From positions 1,054,001 to 1,118,000 of the forward strand of contig NZ_CP026115.2 of NCBI RefSeq assembly GCF_009883635.2: a stretch of 64,000 bases of DNA, given 5' to 3'. Each line of letters opens with the position of its first letter. Positions within the stretch are counted from its first letter, which is position 1. The DNA comes from Pseudomonas putida. Lineage in GTDB: Bacteria > Pseudomonadota > Gammaproteobacteria > Pseudomonadales > Pseudomonadaceae. This document shows, one piece after another, positions 18,527 through 24,799 of this stretch. The notes beneath the pieces were generated by a model. The model had not been told where the DNA came from. It worked only from the letters and a program-made list of their open reading frames with translations, and did not search any database. The translations under genes and the position numbers were made by a program.

Positions 18527-19471
18527 ATGCCCCATGACGCCTTCTGGCTGCCTGCCAGCGAGCATTGCAGGCTGTACGTGCACCAATGGCTGCCGGCCAC
18601 ACCGGTCAAGGCCGTGGTGCTGCTGGCGCATGGCATGGCCGAGCATGGCGGGCGCTACCAGCGCCTGGGCCAGGCCCTCTGCGATGCCGGCTACGCCCTG
18701 CTGGCACCGGACCTGCGCGGCCACGGGCGCACCGCCGAGCAGGGCAGCCTCGGCCTGTTCGCCCGGCAACATGGCTGGAATGCCGTGGTCAACGACCTTG
18801 GCCTGCTGGCCCAGCACATCGGCCAGCAGTTTCCTTGCACACCGCTGTTCCTGTTCGGCCACAGCATGGGCAGCTACATTGCCCAGGCCTACCTCACCCA
18901 CCACAGCGCCAGCCTGCACGGGGCGATCCTCAGCGGCTCCAACTTCCAACCCGCCACCTTGTATAGGGCGGCGCGCCTGATTGCGCGGCTGGAAGCCTGG
19001 CGCCAGGGGCCAGAGGGCAAGAGCGCACTGATCGAGTGGCTGTCGTTCGGCTCGTTCAACAACGCCTTCAAGCCCACGCGCACGGCGTTCGACTGGCTCA
19101 GCCGTGACCCGGCGGAAGTGGACAACTACGTCAACGATCCGCTGTGCGGCTTTCGCTGCAGCAACCAGCTGTGGCTCGACCTGCTGCACGGGCTGGCGCA
19201 GATCAGCCAGGCGCACAACCTTGCGCAGATCGACCCGAACCTGCCCATGCTGGTGATTGGCGGTGAATGTGATCCGGTGAGTGCCGGCAAGCGTCTCACC
19301 CATCTGGCCGACGCTCTGCGCGCGACCGGCAATCAACATGTACAGCTGCGCGTCTATCCTGAAGCGCGGCACGAAGTACTCAACGAACTCAACCGCGACG
19401 AGGTCACCGCTGATATCCTCGCTTGGTTAGCGCAAGCGCTGGCCCTTGGCCGCCCTGCCCGCAGTGAATGA
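18527..19471 (+). CDS. alpha/beta hydrolase, monoacylglycerol-lipase type (lysophospholipase family)
   Basis: A 314-residue serine hydrolase of the Hydrolase_4 type. It shows LLAHGMAEHGGRY (oxyanion hole, residues 32-44), PDLRGHGRT, the nucleophile motif GHSMGS with Ser113, a late Asp (GECDPVSAGK) and the His in EARHEVLNE. These blocks are typical of monoglyceride lipases and PldB-like enzymes. ATG 18527 follows AAAGGA at 18515-18520; an upstream in-frame ATG at 18413 adds unrelated sequence. The next gene (MaoC) is 33 nt downstream on the same strand. Placed beside two fadD genes, it probably releases fatty acids for activation (inference). Confidence 0.9.
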   Translation: MPHDAFWLPASEHCRLYVHQWLPATPVKAVVLLAHGMAEHGGRYQRLGQALCDAGYALLAPDLRGHGRTAEQGSLGLFARQHGWNAVVNDLGLLAQHIGQQFPCTPLFLFGHSMGSYIAQAYLTHHSASLHGAILSGSNFQPATLYRAARLIARLEAWRQGPEGKSALIEWLSFGSFNNAFKPTRTAFDWLSRDPAEVDNYVNDPLCGFRCSNQLWLDLLHGLAQISQAHNLAQIDPNLPMLVIGGECDPVSAGKRLTHLADALRATGNQHVQLRVYPEARHEVLNELNRDEVTADILAWLAQALALGRPARSE

Positions 19472-19504
19472 TAGGCGCCCTCGCCCGCCCCTTAAGGAAA
19501 CCTA

Positions 19505-19975
19505 ATGACCCAGGTCACCAACACGCCTTACGAAGCCCTTGAAGTCGGCCAGAAGGCCACCTACGAGAAGTCCGTCGAAGAACGTGACATCCAGCTGTTC
19601 GCCGCCATGTCCGGTGACCACAACCCGGTGCACCTGGATGCCGAATTCGCCGCCAAGAGCATGTTCAAGGAACGCATCGCCCACGGCATGTTCAGCGGTG
19701 CCCTGATCAGCGCCGCAGTGGCCTGCACCCTGCCTGGCCCTGGCACCATCTACCTGGGCCAGCAGATGAGCTTCCAGAAGCCGGTGAAGATCGGCGACAC
19801 CCTGACCGTGCGCCTGGAAATCCTTGAGAAACTGCCCAAGTTCAAAGTGCGTATCGCCACCAACGTGTACAACCAGAACGATGAACTGGTGGTCGAAGGC
19901 GTGGCCGAGATCCTGGCACCGCGCAAGCAACAGACCGTTGAGCTGGTATCGCCGCCGAACTTCGTCGCCAGCTGA
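19505..19975 (+). CDS. MaoC family (R)-hydratase-like protein
   Basis: A 156-residue single hot-dog-fold domain. The hydratase motif is FAAMSGDHNPVHLDAEFA, residues 35-52, with the catalytic Asp/His pair, followed by IAHGMFSGALISA. Single-domain MaoC proteins hydrate (R)-specific enoyl-CoA, and in Pseudomonas some (PhaJ type) feed polyhydroxyalkanoate synthesis; which is the case here cannot be told. AAGGAAA precedes ATG 19505. It probably forms an operon with the lipase-like gene upstream. Confidence 0.88.
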   Translation: MTQVTNTPYEALEVGQKATYEKSVEERDIQLFAAMSGDHNPVHLDAEFAAKSMFKERIAHGMFSGALISAAVACTLPGPGTIYLGQQMSFQKPVKIGDTLTVRLEILEKLPKFKVRIATNVYNQNDELVVEGVAEILAPRKQQTVELVSPPNFVAS

Positions 19976-19989
19976 CATCGGTGTTGGAT

Positions 19990-20084
19990 TCTTCGCGGGG
20001 CAAGCCCGCTCCTACAACGACCGCGCGGATGCTTTACCTGTAGGAGCGGCGGTGCGGCGATCCGACTTGTCCCGCGAGGAGGCC
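19990..20084. repeat. mixed REP pair: one short-type and one long-type REP arm
   Basis: Left unit 19991-20016 carries the common core GCGGGGCAAGCCCGCTCC. The right unit, 20040-20083 in opposite orientation, is the longer variant containing CGGCGGTGCGGCGATCCGAC in the loop. The two arms pair only at their outer and inner ends. Confidence 0.8.
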
Positions 20085-20094
20085 AGCAAGGCAC

Positions 20095-21333
20095 TCACGT
20101 CAGTTCGCGTAAACGCCGCTCGATATGCCGCCGCTCCGGCTCCTGCCTGGTCAACTCCAGCGCCTGCTGCCAAGCTGCCCGCGCCTCTGCGACATTCCCC
20201 AATTGCTGGTGCAGCTCCGCCCGCGCCGCATGAGCCAGGTGATAGTCGCGCAGCTCCCCCGCGGCCAGGATCGCCTCCACTGCGGCCAGCCCCGCCTGCG
20301 CCCCGTCGCGCTTGGCCAGCGCCACTGCCCGGTTGAGCGCCACCACGGCTGACGGCCAGTGCCGTTGCAGTACATCGTACAGCCCGACAATTTCCGCCCA
20401 ATCAGTCTCTTCAGCCGTCACCGCCTCGGCATGCACGGCCGCGATCGCCGCCTGTACGGAATAGGCACCAAAGGCCCGGCTGGCCAAGGCCAGGCGCACC
20501 AGCTGGCAGCCTTCGGCGATCTGCTCGCGGTCCCACAGGCTGCGGTCCTGCTGATCCAGCAGCACCAGGTTGCCCTCGGCATCGCTGCGCGCGCGTTGCC
20601 GCGATGCCTGCAGCAGCATCAGCGCCAGCAAACCCACCGCCTCGGCGTCTGGCAGCAGTTGCACCAGCAGGCGCCCGAGGCGGATCGCCTCGTCACTCAG
20701 TTCCTGCTGCAGCAACGCCTCGCCCGAGGACGCCGAATAACCTTCGTTGAACACCAGATAGATCACCCGCAGCACGCTCTCCAGGCGCTCGGGCAGCTCA
20801 TGCAGCTCAGGGACCTGATAAGGAATGCCGGCATCACGAATCTTGGCCTTGGCGCGGACGATGCGCTGGGCGATGGTCGCGGGGCTTTGCAGGAAGGCCC
20901 GGGCGATCTGCTCGGTGGTCAGGTCGCAGACTTCGCGCAGGGTCAGTGGCACCTGGGCATCGGCCGCCAAGGCCGGGTGACAGCAGGTGAAAATCAGCCG
21001 CAGCCGGTCATCGGCCAGCAGCTCCTCTTCGCCAGGGTCTTGACCCTGGCCTTCGATCAGCATGATCAGGTCGGCCTGGGAGCGGTCGAAACGGGCACGC
21101 CGGCGCAATGCGTCAATGGCCTTGAAGCGCCCGGTGGAGACCAGCCAGGCCCGCGGGTTGTCCGGGATGCCGTCGCGCTGCCAACGCTCGACGGCGATGA
21201 AGAAGGCATCGTGCAGGGCCTCCTCTGCCAGGTCGAAATCCCCCAGCAGGCGGATCAGCGTCGCCAGGATGCGCCGCGAATCACGCCGGTACACCGCTTC
21301 GACTTCGCCACGTACCTGCGCCAGCTCCGCCAT
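20095..21333 (-). CDS. ECF sigma factor with C-terminal TPR-like extension (ECF42 type)
   Basis: A 412-residue extracytoplasmic-function sigma factor. Region 2 is near residues 10-75 (YRRDSRRILATLIRLLGDFD, LAEEALHDAFF) and region 4 near 120-180 (LTLREVCDLTTEQIARAF). A long C-terminal domain of about 220 residues follows with helical repeats (ALNRAVALAKRDG, LRDYHLAHAARAEL). This layout, and the adjacent DGPF protein, match the ECF42 group, in which the C-terminal extension rather than an anti-sigma factor is thought to control activity. Its ATG overlaps the stop of the preceding SRPBCC gene (TGATG), so the two are translationally coupled. It is the last gene of a four-gene operon. Confidence 0.9.
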   Translation of the reverse strand: MAELAQVRGEVEAVYRRDSRRILATLIRLLGDFDLAEEALHDAFFIAVERWQRDGIPDNPRAWLVSTGRFKAIDALRRRARFDRSQADLIMLIEGQGQDPGEEELLADDRLRLIFTCCHPALAADAQVPLTLREVCDLTTEQIARAFLQSPATIAQRIVRAKAKIRDAGIPYQVPELHELPERLESVLRVIYLVFNEGYSASSGEALLQQELSDEAIRLGRLLVQLLPDAEAVGLLALMLLQASRQRARSDAEGNLVLLDQQDRSLWDREQIAEGCQLVRLALASRAFGAYSVQAAIAAVHAEAVTAEETDWAEIVGLYDVLQRHWPSAVVALNRAVALAKRDGAQAGLAAVEAILAAGELRDYHLAHAARAELHQQLGNVAEARAAWQQALELTRQEPERRHIERRLRELT

Positions 21334-21818
21334 CAGTCAGGCATCCGCTGGGTCACGACCTCCACCAGGCGGTCCAGGCTCTCTCCCCAGCCCTGATGGA
21401 AACCCATTTCTTCATGGGCGCGGCTGTCGGCAGCGTTCCAATGCCAGGCACGGGCGGTGTAGCGGGTCTTGCCGTGTTCTTCGTCGAAGCTGATCACCGC
21501 CGTCATGAAGGCCTTGTCCGACGGCACCCAACCCGGCCCGAAGGCATCGGTGAACACCAGCCGGCGCGGGGCGGCAATTTCCAGGAACACGCCCTGGGTC
21601 GGGTACTCGGAGCCATCCGGGGCGCGCATGAGGGTACGGAAAAGGCCGCCGACCCACAGCTGCATCTCGCATTCCGGGGTGGTCATGCCGTGCGGTCCCC
21701 ACCACTGCATCAGCCATTCGGGTTCGGTCCAGGCACGGAACACCTTGGCAGGCGGGGCATCGATCAAGCGGCTGATGGACAGCTCGTGCTGCGCTGGCGC
21801 GGGTTGGGCAAGGGTCAT
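21333..21818 (-). CDS. SRPBCC (AHSA1-type) domain protein
   Basis: A 161-residue START-like/AHSA1 protein: LSISRLIDAPPAKVFRAWTE near residue 14, WGPHGMTTPECEMQLWVGG, and a C-terminal MGFHQGWGESLDRLVEVV. Proteins of this kind bind small hydrophobic ligands and are common partners of ECF42 operons. The stop overlaps the sigma-factor start by 1 nt; ATG 21818 lies 21 nt after the YCII gene stop. No enzymatic activity is assigned. Confidence 0.87.
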   Translation of the reverse strand: MTLAQPAPAQHELSISRLIDAPPAKVFRAWTEPEWLMQWWGPHGMTTPECEMQLWVGGLFRTLMRAPDGSEYPTQGVFLEIAAPRRLVFTDAFGPGWVPSDKAFMTAVISFDEEHGKTRYTARAWHWNAADSRAHEEMGFHQGWGESLDRLVEVVTQRMPD

Positions 21819-21839
21819 GCTTGTTGTTCTCCGTTGCTG

Positions 21840-22184
21840 TCAGGGTTGCAGTTCGCGCACCGGCCGCACCTCCACGCTGCCGACCCGCGCCGCCGGAATG
21901 CCCTTGGCGATGTTCAGCGCCTCGTTGAGGTCGCGGGCATCGACCAGGTAAAAGCCGGCAAGCTGCTCTTTGGTTTCGGCGAACGGGCCATCGGTGATGC
22001 TCATTCGCCCGCCGCGCATGCGCACGGTGGTGGCGGTCTGCACGGGTTTCAGCGCCTCCGCCGCGATGATCCGCCCGGAGCTCTGCAGCCTTTCGGCGTA
22101 GGCCATGCATTCGGCGTCTTCCGGGCTGTCGGGCAGGCTGTGCAACAGCCCTTCGTCACAATAGACCAGGCACAGGTATTTCAT
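21840..22184 (-). CDS. YCII/DGPF domain protein
   Basis: A 114-residue single-domain protein starting MKYLCLVYCDEG, with the diagnostic DGPF tetrapeptide at residues 65-68 (SITDGPFAETKEQLAGFYLV, 20). DGPF proteins are the characteristic partner genes of ECF42 sigma factors; their biochemical role is unknown. It sits second in the operon, between the SnoaL-like gene and the SRPBCC gene. Confidence 0.9.
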   Translation of the reverse strand: MKYLCLVYCDEGLLHSLPDSPEDAECMAYAERLQSSGRIIAAEALKPVQTATTVRMRGGRMSITDGPFAETKEQLAGFYLVDARDLNEALNIAKGIPAARVGSVEVRPVRELQP

Positions 22185-22227
22185 GGTCGTCTCCAGGCGT
22201 TGGCAACGTGCATTTGGCGATAGCCGA

Positions 22228-22653
22228 TCAAGGCTTGAGATCGAACAGTGCTTTCTGGGTTTCCATGTCGAAAGGTGCCGACCAGTGTTCGTGGATCACC
22301 TGCCACTGGCCGCCAACCCTGCGGTAACCGACGGTGGCACGCATGAAGCCGCACTGGCTCTCGTCATCCCCTGGGCCGCAGCGATTCAGCCAGTGCGCCA
22401 GGCCCAGGTCGCCGTCAGCGTGCACGGTCAGTTGGGCGAGCTCGAACACCATGGGCCCGGGACACAGGTTCATGCACATTTCCCAATGGGCCTGGTAGGC
22501 GGCCTTGCCCTTGAACTGCAGTGACTGGATGGCGTCGAAGGCGACGATATCGTCGGCATACGGCGCGGTGATGGCGGGGATGTCACGGTCACGAACGGCC
22601 TGCATCCAGCGTTCGATAAGCTGACGGATTTCGTTTTCGGCTGCCGTGTTCAT
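22228..22653 (-). CDS. SnoaL-like/NTF2-fold protein
   Basis: A 141-residue NTF2-like protein (YybH/DUF4440 style): ENEIRQLIERWMQAVRDRDI near the N terminus, PYADDIVAFDAIQSLQFKGK in the middle, then WQVIHEHWSAPFD at the end. It is the first gene of the ECF42 operon, just after the predicted ECF promoter at 22717-22743. The family includes isomerases and ligand-binding proteins; no specific activity is claimed. Confidence 0.85.
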   Translation of the reverse strand: MNTAAENEIRQLIERWMQAVRDRDIPAITAPYADDIVAFDAIQSLQFKGKAAYQAHWEMCMNLCPGPMVFELAQLTVHADGDLGLAHWLNRCGPGDDESQCGFMRATVGYRRVGGQWQVIHEHWSAPFDMETQKALFDLKP

Positions 22654-22716
22654 CGGGTGTTCCTCCGATCGGTCATGAGCGTTTGGGCACAGGGGTATCT
22701 GTGTCTTCAGCTTTTG

Positions 22717-22743
22717 GTCGAACGGTAGCCGGTGAAATCGACA
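22717..22743 (-). promoter_or_regulatory. ECF42-type promoter for the SnoaL-YCII-SRPBCC-sigma operon
   Basis: Read on the minus strand, TGTCGA (22743-22738) is followed after 17 nt by CGAC (22720-22717). From general knowledge, ECF42 promoters carry TGTCGA at -35 and CGA/TC at -10. The -10 element is 64 nt before the ATG of the first gene, so the sigma factor probably drives its own operon. Confidence 0.7.
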
Positions 22744-22776
22744 GGGCTCAGGAAAATTTTGCCTCAGAGGTGCATC

Positions 22777-23047
22777 CCTTGAGTGCTGTGGCGCCTATGA
22801 GACCGAGCGCCGCCCGCGCGGCGCATCGCGAGCTTTGCTCGCTCCTACGTCTGTTTCGGGCCAATTATTCCTGTGGGATTTGCGCGCGAACGCCTTGGTG
22901 CATGGCGCGATATTGCGTCGTACCAACAAGGCGGTCGCGCGCGCCTGTCACAGGCGTTACTGGCCCGAAACAAACGTAGGAGCGAGCAAAGCTCGCGATG
23001 CGCCGCGCGGGCGGCGCTCGGTCTCATAGGCACCACAGCACTCAAGG
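22777..23047. repeat. 271-nt fold-back repeat element, copy A
   Basis: Left arm 22777-22863 and right arm 22961-23047 are 87 nt each and pair at about 85 of 87 positions. The 97-nt centre (22864-22960) itself contains complementary stretches (GCGCGCGAACGCCTTGG against CCAACAAGGCGGTCGCGCGC). A second copy lies at 51967-52210 and shares both the arms and the centre. No transposase is encoded. Probably a miniature, non-autonomous mobile or structural element. Confidence 0.85.
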
Positions 23048-23115
23048 CAAGCGCCCAGGGCAAAAAGGCGCCGTAGAGCCTGCCACGAGCAATCATGGGA
23101 TGGAAGGGTGTCCGA

Positions 23116-23448
23116 TCAAACCAGAGCCGCCTGCTCGAACACCTCGTCAGCCCACTGGTTAAGGCTTTTGCCGGCAGCACGGGCAGCAACGCTGGCAGCC
23201 GCATGCACCTCTGGGCGGATGCGCAGCATGACTTTGCCTGACGCGGGTTTCTCGGGGGTGATGCCCTGCTCTGCGCAGTCGGCCAGGTAATCCTCCAGCG
23301 CCCCACGGAAGGCTTCATGAAGTTCGGGCACCGAGCTTGCGTGGAAACTGATGATGTCGCGCATGCCCAGCACACGGCCAACAAAAATGTCGTCACGCTC
23401 ATCGTATTCGATACGGGCGGCGTAGCCCTTGTAGCGCATGCAACTCAT
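23116..23448 (-). CDS. hicB: HicB family antitoxin
   Basis: A 110-residue antitoxin. The N-terminal degraded RNase-H-like HicB domain has YAARIEYDERDDIFVGRV and the HASSVPELHEAFRGALEDYL block. The C-terminal ribbon-helix-helix/Arc-type DNA-binding segment has ASGKVMLRIRPEVHAAASVA (20) and AGKSLNQWADEVFE. It neutralises HicA and represses the operon. The start overlaps the hicA stop by 4 nt (23445-23448); an internal ATG at 23439 (MRYKGY) is also possible. Confidence 0.9.
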   Translation of the reverse strand: MSCMRYKGYAARIEYDERDDIFVGRVLGMRDIISFHASSVPELHEAFRGALEDYLADCAEQGITPEKPASGKVMLRIRPEVHAAASVAARAAGKSLNQWADEVFEQAALV

Positions 23449-23699
23449 AGGCTGACTCCTGCCCGCAGCAAGAATTCGCGGGCTTCTTCAATCTGATACC
23501 GTTTGGCTTCCTTGCCGGGATGGGGGCGATGGCACCTCCAGCTCTGACCGCCAAGCACCAGCTTGACCCTGGAGCCCTGCCGCTCCAGCACTTGCCCGCC
23601 GAGGTGAAGCACCAGCGCTTCGACCTCGGCAAACGCCAAGGAGGCCGTGGTGGGCGTCCTGAAGATGGCGTCGTAGATTTTTCGGTATCGAGTGTTCAT
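23445..23699 (-). CDS. hicA: HicA family mRNA-interferase toxin
   Basis: An 84-residue dsRBD-fold toxin. The recognisable core is LERQGSRVKLVL (residues 38-49), then HRPHPGKEAK (56-65) and EAREFLLRAGV at the C terminus. In many HicA proteins the catalytic histidine sits in a GSH motif; here that position reads GSR (42-44), and the only histidines nearby are H56 and H59. The gene is first in a hicA-hicB operon, with a palindrome just upstream that could be the autoregulatory site. Activity is inferred only. Confidence 0.85.
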   Translation of the reverse strand: MNTRYRKIYDAIFRTPTTASLAFAEVEALVLHLGGQVLERQGSRVKLVLGGQSWRCHRPHPGKEAKRYQIEEAREFLLRAGVSL

Positions 23700-23706
23700 C
23701 GGAAAA

Positions 23707-23727
23707 TGCTATCAAATTAAGATAGCA
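23707..23727. promoter_or_regulatory. palindromic operator candidate upstream of hicAB
   Basis: TGCTATC-AAATTAA-GATAGCA: perfect 7-nt arms around an AT-rich 7-nt centre, 8 nt upstream of the hicA start codon. It overlaps the likely -10/start region and is a natural target for the HicB ribbon-helix-helix domain. Confidence 0.65.
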
Positions 23728-23746
23728 CTTTTTCCCCGATATTCAT

Positions 23747-24712
23747 TCAGGATTTTTCAGTACCTGTCAGCACCTGCGCATAGCGCTCGCGATCCACATT
23801 GGCGCCACTGAGCACCACCGCCACGCGCTTGCCGGCCTGGCGCTCGCGCTCCTGCAGCAACGCGGCCAGCGCAGCAGCACCGGCACCCTCGGCGGTGTTG
23901 TGGGTAGTTTCGTGATAGATGCGCATGGCCGCTGCCACTTCGCTGTCAGTGACCTTCACGATACGTGCAGCATGCTCGCGAACAAGGGCAAAGGCATCCG
24001 GGTGCGGTACCCGGCAGGCCATGCCATCGGCAAAGGTATCGGCCGTGGCCGTGGTGACGATGCGCCCCTGCTCCAAACTCTGCGCATAGGCATCAGCCGC
24101 ACTGGACACCACGCCGACGATTTCGGTTTTCAGCCCCAGCAGGTTGCGCGCCTGGATCAGCCCGCAGATGCCCGAGCCCATGCCAATCGGCACGTACACG
24201 CAATCCAGCTCGCTTACGGCCTCGAACAACTCCAGGGCATAGGTGGCCACGCCGCGCACCAGCTCAGGGTGGAACGACGGCACCATGTCGTAGCCCAGCT
24301 CGTCCGCCAGGCGGGCCGCCTCTTCGCGGGCCACGTCGAAGTCGACACCATGCTCCACCAACTTGGCGCCCAGCGCGCGCATGGCGGCGTTCTTCTCTTT
24401 CGAGTTGCCCTCGGGCACCACGATCACCAGCGGCACGCCGGCCTGGCTCGCGGCCAGCGCCATGCTCTGGCCGTGGTTGCCACGGGTGGCGGTGACCAGG
24501 CCCCGCGGTGGCTTGCCGGCGGCCAGCAGCGACCGCACATACACCAACCCGCCGCGTACCTTGAAGGCGCCGGTCGGGGCGTGGTTTTCGTGCTTGACCC
24601 ACAATGTGCAACCCACCCGCTCGGCCAGCAGCGGCCAGGCGCGCTGAGGTGTCGGCGGAACGTGCTGGTGAACGAAATCGGCGGCTTCGCGCAGGGCAAC
24701 AAGGTCGAACAT
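23747..24712 (-). CDS. threonine/serine dehydratase-like PLP enzyme
   Basis: A 321-residue fold-type II PLP enzyme. The lysine motif is TGAFKVRGG (near residues 48-56), TATRGNHGQSMA gives the phosphate/substrate contact, and a glycine-rich PIGMGSGICG loop binds the PLP phosphate. It lacks the C-terminal ACT-like regulatory domain of biosynthetic IlvA, so it is the short, catabolic-type dehydratase. ATG 24712 is chosen because AGAGGG lies 8-9 nt upstream; ATG 24721 is too close to that site. It is divergent from a MocR regulator that probably controls it. Confidence 0.9.
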   Translation of the reverse strand: MFDLVALREAADFVHQHVPPTPQRAWPLLAERVGCTLWVKHENHAPTGAFKVRGGLVYVRSLLAAGKPPRGLVTATRGNHGQSMALAASQAGVPLVIVVPEGNSKEKNAAMRALGAKLVEHGVDFDVAREEAARLADELGYDMVPSFHPELVRGVATYALELFEAVSELDCVYVPIGMGSGICGLIQARNLLGLKTEIVGVVSSAADAYAQSLEQGRIVTTATADTFADGMACRVPHPDAFALVREHAARIVKVTDSEVAAAMRIYHETTHNTAEGAGAAALAALLQERERQAGKRVAVVLSGANVDRERYAQVLTGTEKS

Positions 24713-24762
24713 GGCGATCATCCCTCTTCGGTAGGTGGTTGATCCGATCCTAAGCGCCGGGC

Positions 24763-24799
24763 ATTGTATGGGTACAACCTTATATTGCATGGGTAGCAA
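24763..24799. promoter_or_regulatory. direct-repeat operator candidate between dehydratase and MocR genes
   Basis: Two 15-16-nt repeats, ATTGTATGGGTACAA (24763-24777) and ATTGCATGGGTAGCAA (24784-24799), begin 21 bp apart, two helical turns. MocR regulators such as GabR and PdxR bind direct repeats. A TATATT sequence at 24781-24786 could be the -10 box for the MocR gene. Confidence 0.6.

Larger units (their letters stand above)
22654..23115. other. 462-bp non-coding region holding the ECF promoter and a fold-back element
   Basis: No credible gene. It holds the ECF42-type promoter (22717-22743), the large inverted-repeat element (22777-23047) and a short tail to the hicB stop. Open frames through the repeat read MRPSAARAAHRELCSLLRLF-like peptides on both strands and are artefacts of the palindrome. 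Confidence 0.75.
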
